Numbered from the stretch's first letter, positions 16,511-25,705 are shown. The stretch is 57,745 nucleotides of DNA from Candidatus Brevefilum sp. (GCA_029210815.1 JARGGB010000010.1:1-57745); one strand, 5' to 3'. Numbers and translations: made by a program. Notes: generated by a model from the sequence alone, not told the origin.

Positions 16511-16545
16511 AAAAGCCATCCAGTGAAATCGGATGGTTTTTTTAT
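16511..16545. terminator. Terminator between convergent genes
   Basis: CCATCC and GGATGG arms (16516-16536) are flanked by an A-run on the left and seven T on the right. The hairpin can therefore stop transcription from both the TPR-like gene and rimO. Confidence 0.75.
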
Positions 16546-17897
16546 TAACTTTGGATTACCAGTTCACCAACCAGGTCATGGGTTATTGCACTGTTGATTT
16601 TTACAGGCACGATCTCACCAATCGGTGCCAATCCTTCAACGACCACCAAGCCATCGATTTCTGGTGCATCACGATAAGATCGCCCAATTGAAATCTGGTT
16701 TTCTTCATCCATGCCTTCGATCAATACATCCATTGTTTTGCCAATAAACCGCTGGTTGCGGTCCAGTGATATTTCACCCTGGATTTGCATCAGGTGTTCA
16801 AGACGTTCAATTTTGACATGCTCCGGGATGGGATCGCCAAGGTGTTCTGCAGGTGAACCTGGTTCGAAAGAATAAGGAAAGACGCCCATGTGATCAAACC
16901 TGACTTCTTGAACGAAGTTGACCAGGTTTTGAAAAGCCTTTTCATCTTCACCAGGATATCCGACGATAAAAGTCGTTCGCAATGTGATATCCGGCATAAT
17001 CGAGCGAATGTGTGATAGGGTTTTCCTGACACCCATAATATCGCTTGGACGGCGCATTGAACGAAGGATATCCGGATTGGCATGCTGCAAAGGCATATCA
17101 AGGTAGGGCAAAATTTGAGGCTCATCATGCATCAACTGGATCAGTGGTTCAGTCACATAACCCGGAAAGGTGTACATCAGGCGAATCCAGGGGATGTCCG
17201 GAACCGCTTTGAGGATGTTTTCAAGCAGGGTTGTTATCCCATCCCGCATGTTGAGGTCATGTCCGTAGTCTGTGATATCCTGTGCAATCAGGATGATTTC
17301 TTTCATCCCGCTATCCTGGAGGGCTTTTGCGTCACGCAGAATTTTTTCGACAGGGCGGCTGATGAGGCTTCCCTTTATTAGCGGGATCATGCAGTAAGCG
17401 CAGCTTCGCCGACAGCCGTCGGCAATTTTTAAGTACGCACTGCCGCCCTGAACAGCAGCCCGGTTCGTGCCTTTTTCGTCCTGTCCAACAGTTGAACCCT
17501 CAGGAAAATAGGTGTAAGGAATTTGCTGGCGTTTTTCGTCCATCTTTTTGATCAGATCAATGATATCCATCCAGCGTCGGGTTCCAATCAGGCCATCGAT
17601 TCCGGGTACGGCTTCGAGGATTTCATCTCGATGAAGTTCAGTCATGCAGCCTGCAGCAATCAATTTTTGCCAGGGTAATTTTTCACTGGCTAAGTCCGTC
17701 AGAACCATGATGGCTTCTTCTCGAGCAGCTTTCAAAAAACCGCAGGTGTTTACAATCAGGTAAGCGGCATCTTCCGGGTTGCTGGCAGGGACATACCCCT
17801 CCCTGTTGAGAATTTGAGCCATAGACTCCGAATCAACCAGGTTCTTAGGACATCCAAGGGATATCAGGTGATAGGTTCCTTTTGCGCGTTTTGTCAT
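16545..17897 (-). CDS. rimO: Ribosomal protein S12 methylthiotransferase RimO
   Basis: Radical SAM enzyme that adds a methylthio group to a conserved Asp of ribosomal protein S12, close to the decoding centre. The 450-aa protein has an N-terminal UPF0004 domain with cluster-binding cysteines C16, C52 and C84. The radical-SAM motif CRRSCAYC gives C162, C166 and C169. A C-terminal TRAM domain follows. The sequence LGCPKNLVDSE separates RimO from the tRNA enzyme MiaB. It lies 1 bp downstream of the RodZ-like gene, an arrangement also common in other phyla. Confidence 0.95.
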   Translation of the reverse strand: MTKRAKGTYHLISLGCPKNLVDSESMAQILNREGYVPASNPEDAAYLIVNTCGFLKAAREEAIMVLTDLASEKLPWQKLIAAGCMTELHRDEILEAVPGIDGLIGTRRWMDIIDLIKKMDEKRQQIPYTYFPEGSTVGQDEKGTNRAAVQGGSAYLKIADGCRRSCAYCMIPLIKGSLISRPVEKILRDAKALQDSGMKEIILIAQDITDYGHDLNMRDGITTLLENILKAVPDIPWIRLMYTFPGYVTEPLIQLMHDEPQILPYLDMPLQHANPDILRSMRRPSDIMGVRKTLSHIRSIMPDITLRTTFIVGYPGEDEKAFQNLVNFVQEVRFDHMGVFPYSFEPGSPAEHLGDPIPEHVKIERLEHLMQIQGEISLDRNQRFIGKTMDVLIEGMDEENQISIGRSYRDAPEIDGLVVVEGLAPIGEIVPVKINSAITHDLVGELVIQS

Positions 17898-17898
17898 A

Positions 17899-19320
17899 TT
17901 ATTCCGTTGGTGTTTGTGTGGGCATCCTCGTTTGGGTTGGTGTTGGCGTTGCTGTGGGTGAGGGGGTCGCTCTCGGTGTTTCTGTTATGGTTGGCGTGTT
18001 GGTGGGCGTTGGCAAAACTAAACCTGATTCTGTGAAAACCAGGTTGATCACCTGTCCAACTAACCCCGGTGATCCCATGTCCTGGTCGTTGAAATAAATT
18101 TGCAGGGCGCCAGCGTTGCCTGTTAAAATTTCAACTGAATCATCACCTGAAAAATCATAAACATTTCCTGAGATCAATCGTCCCTCAAAGGTAATTTGAC
18201 CGTCCGCTGTGATTTGAACCCAGGTTCTTTGTCTTGGGATGATAACAATGTTGATTTGATTGTTACCGGGCAGTGAGGTGAAGATAGGTGTTGGTTCAAT
18301 TTCGGATGTTTCAATTATTTCTTCATCAACCTGATCGCCATCTGTGGTTATGGTGATTTGAGGTGTGGGCGACACGGTGGCAAGCAGGACATCTGCTACC
18401 TCCGGGATGTCCGTTGCTTCGATATTGGGGTTTTCTGTATTCATGATGCGATTTACACCCCAGATTAAAAATCCTGCAAAGCCAAGGAATAACCCGGCAA
18501 TGACAAGTAAATCAAGTGAAAAGAAGTTCTTCAAGCGGAGACCCGTTGGTGTTAATTCTTTTGCGGTTTTTTTGTTTTGTGACTCTTCCTGACTTTGTTT
18601 CTCCAGCCTTTTCACCTGTAAGCCATCCGCGTATTCCAGCAAGATTGCATCGACATCCAGGTTGAGAAACTCCGCATAATTTGCAAGCATCCCTCGAGCC
18701 TGCACAGGCGAAGGCAGTGCCTCGAAGTCACCAGCATCAAGTGCCTCTAATAATGGTTGACGTATATGAAGATGATCAGCAAGGTCCTCGTAGGAAAGGC
18801 TCAGTAACCTTCGTCGAGCCTGCAATTTTGCCCCGATGGCTTTGAAAATAGCGGTCGCATATTCTGTTTTTTGGGTTTCTGGTTGTGCCAGGGGCTCAAA
18901 ATTGGGAATGTTAGTTTCGCGTGATTTTGGTTTGGGGTGGGATTCATCTTTGGTGTCTTGAGAGATTTCTTCTTTAGTTGCATCTTCATCGTCGCTATCG
19001 AAGCTTTTCTCAATCTCATTTTCACGTATGGTTTCTTCATCCTGTGGGGCAGATAAATCTTCCGAAGGTTTGGATGAATCGCTTGCAGTTTCCTGGTAAT
19101 CTGCATTTTTCTCAAGTTCCTCCAGGTTAATCCCCAACTCAGCGGCATAAAGCCGTAAGAAACCGCGCTTATGAACCCTGGAAGGCAGTGATTCGTCATC
19201 ATCAGTTTCAATTGCTTCGAGATAGTTCAAACGTATGCGCGTCTTTTGGGTGATTTCCTCAAGGGAAATCCCCAGGGACTCGCGTATTTGTTTTAATTTT
19301 TTTCCAGGTGTCTGTGACAT
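17899..19320 (-). CDS. RodZ-like membrane protein with two helix-turn-helix domains
   Basis: A 473-aa single-pass membrane protein. RodZ proteins link the actin-like MreB to the membrane and affect cell shape. Two cytoplasmic HTH_25-type domains are visible (about residues 8-70 and 162-225), each ending in a 'LPS.V..RG.L..YA' pattern. An acidic linker separates them. One membrane segment lies at about 270-293, followed by an external DUF4115-like beta domain (about 350-430) and a Pro/Thr-rich tail. RodZ normally has a single HTH, so the duplication is unusual. It is coupled to rimO, 1 bp downstream. Confidence 0.85.
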   Translation of the reverse strand: MSQTPGKKLKQIRESLGISLEEITQKTRIRLNYLEAIETDDDESLPSRVHKRGFLRLYAAELGINLEELEKNADYQETASDSSKPSEDLSAPQDEETIRENEIEKSFDSDDEDATKEEISQDTKDESHPKPKSRETNIPNFEPLAQPETQKTEYATAIFKAIGAKLQARRRLLSLSYEDLADHLHIRQPLLEALDAGDFEALPSPVQARGMLANYAEFLNLDVDAILLEYADGLQVKRLEKQSQEESQNKKTAKELTPTGLRLKNFFSLDLLVIAGLFLGFAGFLIWGVNRIMNTENPNIEATDIPEVADVLLATVSPTPQITITTDGDQVDEEIIETSEIEPTPIFTSLPGNNQINIVIIPRQRTWVQITADGQITFEGRLISGNVYDFSGDDSVEILTGNAGALQIYFNDQDMGSPGLVGQVINLVFTESGLVLPTPTNTPTITETPRATPSPTATPTPTQTRMPTQTPTE

Positions 19321-19326
19321 GAGTGT

Positions 19327-19332
19327 ATTATA
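19327..19332 (-). promoter_or_regulatory. -10 box of rodZ-like-rimO, predicted leaderless
   Basis: On the minus strand TATAAT ends 6 nt before the ATG at 19320, leaving no space for a ribosome-binding site downstream of the transcription start. Confidence 0.5.
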
Positions 19333-19341
19333 TTCTAAATG

Positions 19342-19383
19342 AAAACCGGCCTGAAGAATCGATTGTTCAAAGGCCGGTTATCG
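19342..19383 (-). terminator. Terminator after rplI
   Basis: Inverted repeat AACCGGCCT / AGGCCGGTT with a ~20-nt loop, read on the minus strand after the rplI stop and followed by TTTTC. It separates rplI from the rodZ-like gene. Confidence 0.65.
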
Positions 19384-19405
19384 TTGAAGTTTGAAATGCG
19401 ATGAA

Positions 19406-20011
19406 TTATTCGGCTTCGGTGCTCTCTTCTGCTTCCGTTTCTTCGACGCTCTCCTCAACAATGCCAACATTTTCGATGGCGATGGAGTCGGATTCCTCCA
19501 AAACGGTGGTGGTTTCAGCGTTTTCAGGCATTGCTTCTTTGGTTTCCTCCTGATCTTCAGGGGCTTCACCTTCTCGGTGGACAATGACGGTGATTTCCGG
19601 CATCAAGTCCATTGTCAGGTGAATCGGAACTTTATAGGTGCCTAACTGACGGATGGGTTCTGTTTCCACCTGTCGTTTTTCAAGCTCAATTTCGAAATTC
19701 GCTTGAATGGCTTCAATGATGTCCTCATCACTGACTGAGCCGTATAATCGACCTGTTTCGCCTGCTTTGACGGCAAATGTGAGCTTCTTGCCATCGAGAA
19801 CTTCTGCAACATCGCCAAGTTCTTCATTGAGGGCAGCACGACGTTCTGTGGCTTTTACCTTAATCCGGTCAGCTTGCTGGAACGCACCCGGCGTAGCTGG
19901 GAGTGCAAAGCCCTGAGGGATCAGGTAGTTGCGGCCATAGCCAGCAGCAACTTTTTTGATTTCACCAGCTCGACCTAATTTATAAACATCTTTGATTAAC
20001 AATACTTTCAT
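19406..20011 (-). CDS. rplI: 50S ribosomal protein L9 with acidic C-terminal extension
   Basis: Binds 23S rRNA near the L1 stalk. The N-terminal domain MKVLLIKDVYKLG...GYGRNYLIPQGFA is canonical, followed by the long connecting helix and the C-domain with GRLYGSVSDEDI. From the MKVLL start the protein is 201 aa, against about 148 in most bacteria. The extra ~50 residues are Glu-rich. The frame is open to 20062, but the MKVLL start has an AAAGGGC site upstream and matches the family. It is followed by a terminator and is divergent from the mutase gene. Confidence 0.95.
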   Translation of the reverse strand: MKVLLIKDVYKLGRAGEIKKVAAGYGRNYLIPQGFALPATPGAFQQADRIKVKATERRAALNEELGDVAEVLDGKKLTFAVKAGETGRLYGSVSDEDIIEAIQANFEIELEKRQVETEPIRQLGTYKVPIHLTMDLMPEITVIVHREGEAPEDQEETKEAMPENAETTTVLEESDSIAIENVGIVEESVEETEAEESTEAE

Positions 20012-20220
20012 TTTTTCAAGCCCTTTCTTCTTTCGTAGATTAGTCTTGCCCGAAGGGTACAACGGACAAGCTAAAAGATTTTACCCTTAATGCAAGTGAT
20101 CGGCAATCTTTTTGTAGAATTCTGTAATAGGGAAAATTTTGGATTTTGAATTTGCTTCAAGAGAGAATGTTGAATTCGGGTATACTATTTGGGAATTCAC
20201 TGATTTAATTTGAGGTGCAA

Positions 20221-21873
20221 ATGTCATTGGAAAAAGAACAACAACGTTGGGAAAAAGAAACCTATGATCCCCTTGTGGAGCGGTTTCCTGAAAGGAAGCC
20301 AGCTTTCACAACCTCTTCTGGTATTGAACTGCCGCCAGTATTGGTCCCGTCTGGGGCTGAAGATTATCTTGAGGATTCTGGCTTTCCGGGGGAATATCCT
20401 TTCACCCGCGGTGTTCAAGCAAATATGTTCCGCGGTCGTTTGTGGACCATGCGGCAATACGCGGGTTATGCAACGGCAGAAGAATCAAATGAACGGTATC
20501 GCTACCTCTTGGACCAGGGTCAAACAGGCCTGTCCGTTGCTTTTGACCTTCCTACCCAGATAGGCTATGACGCCGATGATCCCATGGCGCAGGGTGAGGT
20601 CGGCAAGGTTGGTGTTTCCATTTCTTCCGTGCGAGACATGGAAACGCTCTTCAAGGACATTCCACTGGATAAGGTCTCGACGAGTATGACCATCAATGCC
20701 CCCGCATCAATTCTTCTGGCATTTTATATTGCTGTTGCAAAGAAACAAGGTGTATCTCTGAATAACCTGCGGGGAACCATTCAAAATGACATTCTGAAAG
20801 AATATGTCGCCAGGGGAACCTATATTTTCCCACCTGAACCATCGATGCGTTTAATCACAGATGTGTTTAAATTCTGCAAGGACAATGTCCCTCGATGGAA
20901 TACGATCAGTATCTCGGGGTATCACATTCGTGAGGCTGGTTCGACGGCAGCACAGGAGGTCGCGTTCACATTGGCAAACGCCATCGCTTATATTCAGGCT
21001 GCAATCGATGCAGGTTTGGCTGTGGATGACTTCGCCGGTCAACTCTCCTTCTTCTTTAATGCACATAATAATTTCCTCGAAGAAGTTGCAAAATTCAGGG
21101 CAGCGCGGCGTTTATATGCCAGGATCATGAAAGAGCGGTTTAATGCGCAGGACGAAAAATCATGCCGACTGCGTTTTCACACCCAGACTGCCGGTTCAAC
21201 ACTGACGGCGCAGCAGCCAGAGAATAATATTGTTCGTGTTACATTGCAGGCGCTAGCCGCTGTTTTAGGGGGAACGCAATCTCTACATACCAATAGTATG
21301 GATGAAGCCCTGTGGCTGCCAACCGAAAAATCGGTGCGGATCGCGCTGCGCACCCAACAAATCATTGCCCATGAATCTGGAGTTGCTGATACTGTTGATC
21401 CCCTCGGTGGTTCTTATGTGATTGAATCGCTCACAGACCAGATCGAGTCGATTGCCAATGATTATATTGAGAAAATTGATACGCTTGGCGGCGCTTTGGC
21501 TGCGATAAAACATGGATTTATGCAGCGTGAAATCCAGGAGGCGGCTTACCTCGCACAGCGAGCGATTGAAAAAGGGGAAGATATCGTTGTTGGTGTTAAT
21601 GATTTCCAGGTGGATGAAGAAATTGAACTCGAAGCACTGAAGGTGGACCCCAAGGTCGAAGAAAACCAAAAACAGAAATTAGCAGATTTACGTGAAGCCC
21701 GGAATGAACAAAAAGTTAAAGCCCTTCTCTCACAACTGGAATCGGCTGCAAGAGGTGCTGATTCACTAATGCCGCTGTTCATTATCTGTGCGGAGAACGA
21801 TGTAACACTGGGCGAAATTTGCAATGTTCTCAGGGATGTTTGGGGACAATACCACCCACCAACATTTATTTAA
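20221..21873 (+). CDS. Methylmalonyl-CoA mutase, large (catalytic) subunit without B12 domain
   Basis: Interconverts methylmalonyl-CoA and succinyl-CoA. The 550-aa protein covers the acyl-CoA-binding TIM-barrel domain, with family landmarks [47 protein letters not shown] and [15 protein letters not shown]. It ends without the DxHxxG cobalamin-binding domain, so it needs a separate small subunit, which is not in the window. ATG at 20221 is preferred over GTG at 20215 because GAGGT then sits at normal spacing. The epimerase gene follows after 16 bp, supporting a propionate/succinate pathway. Confidence 0.93.
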   Translation: MSLEKEQQRWEKETYDPLVERFPERKPAFTTSSGIELPPVLVPSGAEDYLEDSGFPGEYPFTRGVQANMFRGRLWTMRQYAGYATAEESNERYRYLLDQGQTGLSVAFDLPTQIGYDADDPMAQGEVGKVGVSISSVRDMETLFKDIPLDKVSTSMTINAPASILLAFYIAVAKKQGVSLNNLRGTIQNDILKEYVARGTYIFPPEPSMRLITDVFKFCKDNVPRWNTISISGYHIREAGSTAAQEVAFTLANAIAYIQAAIDAGLAVDDFAGQLSFFFNAHNNFLEEVAKFRAARRLYARIMKERFNAQDEKSCRLRFHTQTAGSTLTAQQPENNIVRVTLQALAAVLGGTQSLHTNSMDEALWLPTEKSVRIALRTQQIIAHESGVADTVDPLGGSYVIESLTDQIESIANDYIEKIDTLGGALAAIKHGFMQREIQEAAYLAQRAIEKGEDIVVGVNDFQVDEEIELEALKVDPKVEENQKQKLADLREARNEQKVKALLSQLESAARGADSLMPLFIICAENDVTLGEICNVLRDVWGQYHPPTFI

Positions 21874-21889
21874 CAGGGAGTATTCATTT

Positions 21890-22297
21890 ATGCCACAAAT
21901 AAAAAAGGTGAATCATATCGCGATCGTTGTTGAAAACATTGAGAATGCTCTTGCGTTTTGGCAGGGTCAGCTCGGTTTGACGTTGGATCATATCGAAGAA
22001 GTCCCATCTCAAGCTTCTAAAGTTGCATTTTTACCGGTCGGGGAAGGTGAGGTAGAGCTGGTTGAACCCACGAATCCAGATTCCGGGTTGGCGAAATATC
22101 TTGAAAAACGCGGTGAAGGCATGCATCATTTGTGTTTTCAAGTCGATGATATCGAGGCTATGCTTGATTTGATGAAAGAAAAGGACGTCAGGCTGATCAA
22201 TGAAAGACCGGTGGATTTGCCTGGGCGGCGAATGGCTTTTATTCACCCAAAAGCTGCCAATGGCGTTCTGATAGAATTGTATGAAATTATTGAATAA
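21890..22297 (+). CDS. mce: Methylmalonyl-CoA epimerase
   Basis: Converts the (S) and (R) forms of methylmalonyl-CoA, supplying the mutase encoded just upstream. It is a 135-aa VOC-superfamily metalloenzyme with [15 protein letters not shown] at the N-terminus, [15 protein letters not shown] in the middle and GVLIELYEI at the end, covering the metal-ligand His, His and Glu positions. Start 21890 has ACAGGGAG upstream; the longer open frame to 21824 overlaps the mutase and is unlikely. Confidence 0.93.
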   Translation: MPQIKKVNHIAIVVENIENALAFWQGQLGLTLDHIEEVPSQASKVAFLPVGEGEVELVEPTNPDSGLAKYLEKRGEGMHHLCFQVDDIEAMLDLMKEKDVRLINERPVDLPGRRMAFIHPKAANGVLIELYEIIE

Positions 22298-22335
22298 GAC
22301 CCTACTCTCAACCCAAATTACTACGAAAGGTTATT

Positions 22336-22854
22336 ATGCTGAATGGAAAGAAAAGGTGGTCGAACCCGCCGGAAATGATTATTGATCCTGAAAAAGACTA
22401 CAAAGCCATGTTCCACACAGAAAAGGGTGATTTTAAAGTCGATTTATTTCAAGACAAAGCGCCAATGACTGTCAACAATTTTGTGTTTTTATCACGTGAG
22501 GGATTTTACGACAACACAATATTCCATCGTGTTATTATGAACTTTATGGTACAGGGCGGCGATCCCACAGGCACGGGATCTGGCGGTCCCGGATATCGTT
22601 TCAAGGATGAATTTCACCCTCACTTGCGGCATAACAAACCGGGAATCCTTTCAATGGCGAATGCAGGGCCGAATACGAACGGCTCACAATTTTTCATTAC
22701 CCATGTGCCGACGCTCTGGTTGGACGATAAGCATGCGGTGTTTGGTGAAGTCATCGAGGGAATGGAAGTTGTTTTTTCAATTCCTCAACGTGACCCCACT
22801 CACCCTGAATATGAGGGCGTAACGATTGAATCCATTGATATTATCGAAGAATAA
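22336..22854 (+). CDS. Cyclophilin-type peptidyl-prolyl cis-trans isomerase
   Basis: Catalyses proline isomerisation during protein folding. The 172-aa protein has no signal peptide, so it should be cytoplasmic. Core signatures are [33 protein letters not shown] with the catalytic Arg, [19 protein letters not shown], and [15 protein letters not shown]. It lies 38 bp after the epimerase gene and may be co-transcribed. A strong terminator follows. Confidence 0.95.
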   Translation: MLNGKKRWSNPPEMIIDPEKDYKAMFHTEKGDFKVDLFQDKAPMTVNNFVFLSREGFYDNTIFHRVIMNFMVQGGDPTGTGSGGPGYRFKDEFHPHLRHNKPGILSMANAGPNTNGSQFFITHVPTLWLDDKHAVFGEVIEGMEVVFSIPQRDPTHPEYEGVTIESIDIIEE

Positions 22855-22880
22855 TCGATTTTTCGAATAGGTTGAAATCA

Positions 22881-22920
22881 AGAGAGACATCACACGCAGT
22901 CATGTCTCTCTTTTTTTTGT
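22881..22920 (+). terminator. Intrinsic terminator after the cyclophilin gene
   Basis: AGAGAGACAT (22881-22890) pairs with ATGTCTCTCT (22902-22911), followed by a run of eight T. Confidence 0.9.
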
Positions 22921-23060
22921 GTTTCATCAACCAGAATTGTTCTTTCCCGAGTTGAGGATCCATAGATAATAACCAATTCTTGTTGGATTTTTATAGAAAT
23001 GATTTTGATCGAAAAAAATTCTGCGTGCGTTGTGGAAATTGTTACAATTTGAATATCATC

Positions 23061-23174
23061 GTTGGAGTGAGGGGCTTCAGCCCGAATTGATTTCGAAAAA
23101 ACGAATATTTTATAAATCCGCAGGAGTGAATTATCAGATTTTTGTTCGGTCGGCCTAAAGGCCTCACTCCAAAT
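23061..23174. repeat. MITE-like element with terminal inverted repeats
   Basis: The ends TTGGAGTGAGG (23062-23072) and CCTCACTCCAA (23162-23172) are inverted copies. Each is joined to a small internal hairpin: GGGCTTCAGCCC on the left and GGCCTTTAGGCC on the right. The element spans about 112 bp and has no coding capacity. It sits in the 500-bp gap 22855-23354 between convergent genes; apart from it and the terminator I see no gene or promoter there. Mobility is a guess from shape alone. Confidence 0.5.
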
Positions 23175-23354
23175 TTCCAGTGAAAAATCAATCGGCATTA
23201 AGAACCTGAGTCTATCAATTTTCGTATTTTCAATATTCTTTAGGAGGAAAAATTATTTTGAGTAACAAACTCAAGTGAAAATTAACGAAGATTTGACTGA
23301 ATGTTTGTTTTGTTTTATTACACCATGCCTAAAAACAGCAAATGATGAGTTTTG

Positions 23355-24545
23355 CTAATCGATAACAATTAATTCCGTTTGCGGCGGCGAGAGGAACTCA
23401 GCGCCATTCTCAGTGACAAGGATGTCTTCTTCCAAACCAATGTATCCATAACCTGGCACCAGTAAACCGGGTTCAATGGTGTAGACCTGGTTCACCTCAA
23501 CAGGCATAAAAGGTGTGCTCCCGTACCTCGGCCAAGCTGGGCCAAGCAGTCCGCCGCCGTCGTGGGCAAGGCGTCCTAATTGGTGCCCTGTGGCGTACTT
23601 GTATTCTGGATAACCGGCGTCAGTAACTACCTGGCGTGCTGCCGTATCCACTTCGATACCCGTTATGCCCGATTTGATGCTTGAACAGGCAGCCTGGACA
23701 GCTTTGACTACCGTATCAAATCCTTTTTTAACCGGGTCGGGGACATGTTTTTCACCAGGTTTGGGGAAATAAACCATGCGTTGAATATCTGCGCAAAAGT
23801 CATTTTCTTTAACACCAAAATCAAAATGCAGTAAATGACCCGGTTCAATACGCAGATCAGTCGGTGCGTTGTGACCTACCGGGGAATCGGGACCGGTGTT
23901 CACTGCTGGGTTGTTGTTTTTTGACCAGGCATAATCCAGGCCAAGCTTTTCGACTTCATCTTGCATTAATTCAGCAACGTCTATTTCTCGCATTCCTGGT
24001 TTAAGTTTGGTGAAGGTGTTTTCATAAATTTCAAGGGTTGAACCGATGGCTTTTTTGATTCGCTCAATTTCGGACTTTGTCTTTTTCCCTCGAAGGGAAC
24101 GGATGATCGATTCAGCTGACACGATTCGATCTCCAAAAGGTGTGCTTTCGAGCATTTCCATCAATACCAGGTACATGCCGTGTGAAAGGCCGTCAGCCAG
24201 TACGTCATTCTTTGAAATGTTGACGGCGATTTTTTGGGGATTGATACGATGAAGTTCCTTTAACAAAACTGATTGGATTCCTTCATCATAAGGAATTACG
24301 CGGTCGAAAGCACCTGTATTTTGAGCGGTCTCAAGCTCAAAACGGCCGACAATGGCAAGCCTATCACCTTCAGGGGTGAAAAGCAGTGCGCTCTGCCAGG
24401 TCAGATCCGAATCCCCATAGATCAATGGCAGGATAGGGTCCATATTTGCGCTGGTCTCGCGCACAAATGTCAGCCATAGATCAATATCCAATTCAGCAAG
24501 GATGGATTTGATTTGATTTGTTTTTTCTAAGACGATCTGGTTCAT
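23355..24545 (-). CDS. M24-family metallopeptidase (Xaa-Pro aminopeptidase-like)
   Basis: A 396-aa protein of the pita-bread (creatinase/aminopeptidase P) fold, probably cleaving X-Pro peptides. Metal ligands can be matched: Asp in HFDFGV, Asp in FCADIQR, His in GHQLGRLAHD, Glu in TIEPG and Glu in GLEEDILV. The N-terminal half is the creatinase-type domain. ATG at 24545 has GGAGGT at good spacing; the frame is open to 24563. It is the third gene of a peptidase cluster, 21 bp after pcp. Confidence 0.9.
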   Translation of the reverse strand: MNQIVLEKTNQIKSILAELDIDLWLTFVRETSANMDPILPLIYGDSDLTWQSALLFTPEGDRLAIVGRFELETAQNTGAFDRVIPYDEGIQSVLLKELHRINPQKIAVNISKNDVLADGLSHGMYLVLMEMLESTPFGDRIVSAESIIRSLRGKKTKSEIERIKKAIGSTLEIYENTFTKLKPGMREIDVAELMQDEVEKLGLDYAWSKNNNPAVNTGPDSPVGHNAPTDLRIEPGHLLHFDFGVKENDFCADIQRMVYFPKPGEKHVPDPVKKGFDTVVKAVQAACSSIKSGITGIEVDTAARQVVTDAGYPEYKYATGHQLGRLAHDGGGLLGPAWPRYGSTPFMPVEVNQVYTIEPGLLVPGYGYIGLEEDILVTENGAEFLSPPQTELIVID

Positions 24546-24566
24546 TACATACCTCCAGCTCAAGGA

Positions 24567-25205
24567 TTATTTTGGGTCATTATTTAGAAGCGTGATTTCT
24601 TCATATAAACATGTGATCATGATCTTTGCCGCCTTAAGCATCAAATCCAAACTCATTGATGGAATCGGCTTCTTGTTTTGTGCTGCGGCTTCGGGCAATG
24701 TGGGGAGGTGTATGAAACCCGCTGGAATATCCCACTTGTTGATGGCAATTTGATGCATGATTGAATAAAACACCTGGTTGCAAAGGAATGCGCCAGCGCT
24801 CAAGGATAGGCTCGCCGGTATCCCAGCATTTGTAAGTTTATTGAGCAATTTACGAACGGGGAGCGTGCTGAAGTAAGCTGCAGGTCCATTGGACACCACA
24901 GCTGCGTCAGAAATGCTTGCACCCGTGTTGTCAGGAATTTGAAAGTCCATCAGGTTGAGTGCAACGCGTTCAATGGATATATCTGTCCGTCCAGCTGCCA
25001 ATCCGAATGCCATCACCCCGTCTGGCTTCTCCTTATCCATTACCTGCTGCACAATCTCAGGGGCTCGTTTTTCGTCAACGGGCAGGATCAATTTTTGAAG
25101 ATGTATGTTTTCATTGAGGGTAATGGGAAGCGCTTCTACTAATCTTTGGCTTGCGTTGATTGGGTTTTCTCCGAAGGGTTCGAAGCCTGTTAAAAGGATT
25201 TTCAT
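24567..25205 (-). CDS. pcp: Pyroglutamyl-peptidase I
   Basis: Removes N-terminal pyroglutamate from peptides (cysteine peptidase C15, cytoplasmic). The 212-aa protein begins with the family motif ILLTGFEPFG. The catalytic residues are visible: E79 in SIERVALN, C142 in AGAFLCNQ and H166 in FIHLPTLP. It overlaps the upstream DUF309 gene by 4 bp and precedes the M24 peptidase, suggesting a peptide-scavenging operon. Confidence 0.94.
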   Translation of the reverse strand: MKILLTGFEPFGENPINASQRLVEALPITLNENIHLQKLILPVDEKRAPEIVQQVMDKEKPDGVMAFGLAAGRTDISIERVALNLMDFQIPDNTGASISDAAVVSNGPAAYFSTLPVRKLLNKLTNAGIPASLSLSAGAFLCNQVFYSIMHQIAINKWDIPAGFIHLPTLPEAAAQNKKPIPSMSLDLMLKAAKIMITCLYEEITLLNNDPK

Positions 25206-25591
25206 TTTGTGCTCATTTCTGATTTATCAAGCAGATGCAGCAATTCTTTTAGTTTTTGGATATCCAGGTATCCATTTTCGATTTCAAGGATGATCTTTTG
25301 AATATCTTCCATGAGGATATCCGTATTAAAACCGAGGTGTGGGCTTGGAAAAGGCGCCAACCATTTTAGGGCGTGCGTGAAAAATTTCCTTGCAGCTTGA
25401 GGATTGCCCTGACTTAATCGAAAAAAGCCGCCGCTGACCTGCAGCAAAGCGCGATAAAACTCTCTCGAAGGGTCTTGCGTCCTTCGCCATGCCGTCTCAA
25501 AGGCTTCATGCGCTTCATAAAATTGGTCTTGATTGAGAAGTTTGATCCCATCGTTGACTTCTTGTGGAATTTCTTCTTTTCTTTTTGTCAT
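25202..25591 (-). CDS. DUF309 family protein
   Basis: A 129-aa helical cytoplasmic protein with the DUF309 signature FYEAHEAFETAWRR, followed by YRALLQVSGGFFRL and a second helix pair. The biochemical role of the family is not established. It is first in the DUF309-pcp-M24 operon. Its ATG has AAGGA at about 6 nt and an extended -10 promoter 26 nt upstream. Confidence 0.88.
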   Translation of the reverse strand: MTKRKEEIPQEVNDGIKLLNQDQFYEAHEAFETAWRRTQDPSREFYRALLQVSGGFFRLSQGNPQAARKFFTHALKWLAPFPSPHLGFNTDILMEDIQKIILEIENGYLDIQKLKELLHLLDKSEMSTK

Positions 25592-25616
25592 AGAAATCCT
25601 TGATTTTGTTTTTTTG

Positions 25617-25625
25617 ATTATAGCA
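25617..25625 (-). promoter_or_regulatory. Extended -10 promoter of the DUF309-pcp-M24 operon
   Basis: The minus strand reads TGCTATAAT, a perfect TGnTATAAT, 25 nt upstream of the ATG at 25591. It is divergent from the ssnA promoter, which has the same sequence. Confidence 0.6.
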
Positions 25626-25696
25626 TCCTAAGCGGTACAGGAAGGATCTTTTGGACACTTTTGAGCTGTGGAATTTCAAATGTCTTATTGGGCTTG

Positions 25697-25705
25697 TGCT
25701 ATAAT
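25697..25705 (+). promoter_or_regulatory. Extended -10 promoter of the ssnA/F420/hydroxylase operon
   Basis: TGCTATAAT is a perfect extended -10, 51 nt before the ssnA ATG. The leader of about 45 nt contains the AGAGGAGA ribosome-binding site. It is the only clear promoter seen for the 16-gene run to 43134. Confidence 0.6.

Noticed and set aside
22890-23198. 102-codon minus-strand ORF between the cyclophilin and M24 genes
   Set aside because: It reads through a terminator and both arms of the palindromic element, and its product resembles no protein family.
23233-23278. Strong TAGGAGG followed by a TTG and six codons to a stop
   Set aside because: The frame is too short to support a gene; it may be a decayed start or chance. 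The TTGAGT/ACTCAA stretch can also fold as a small hairpin.
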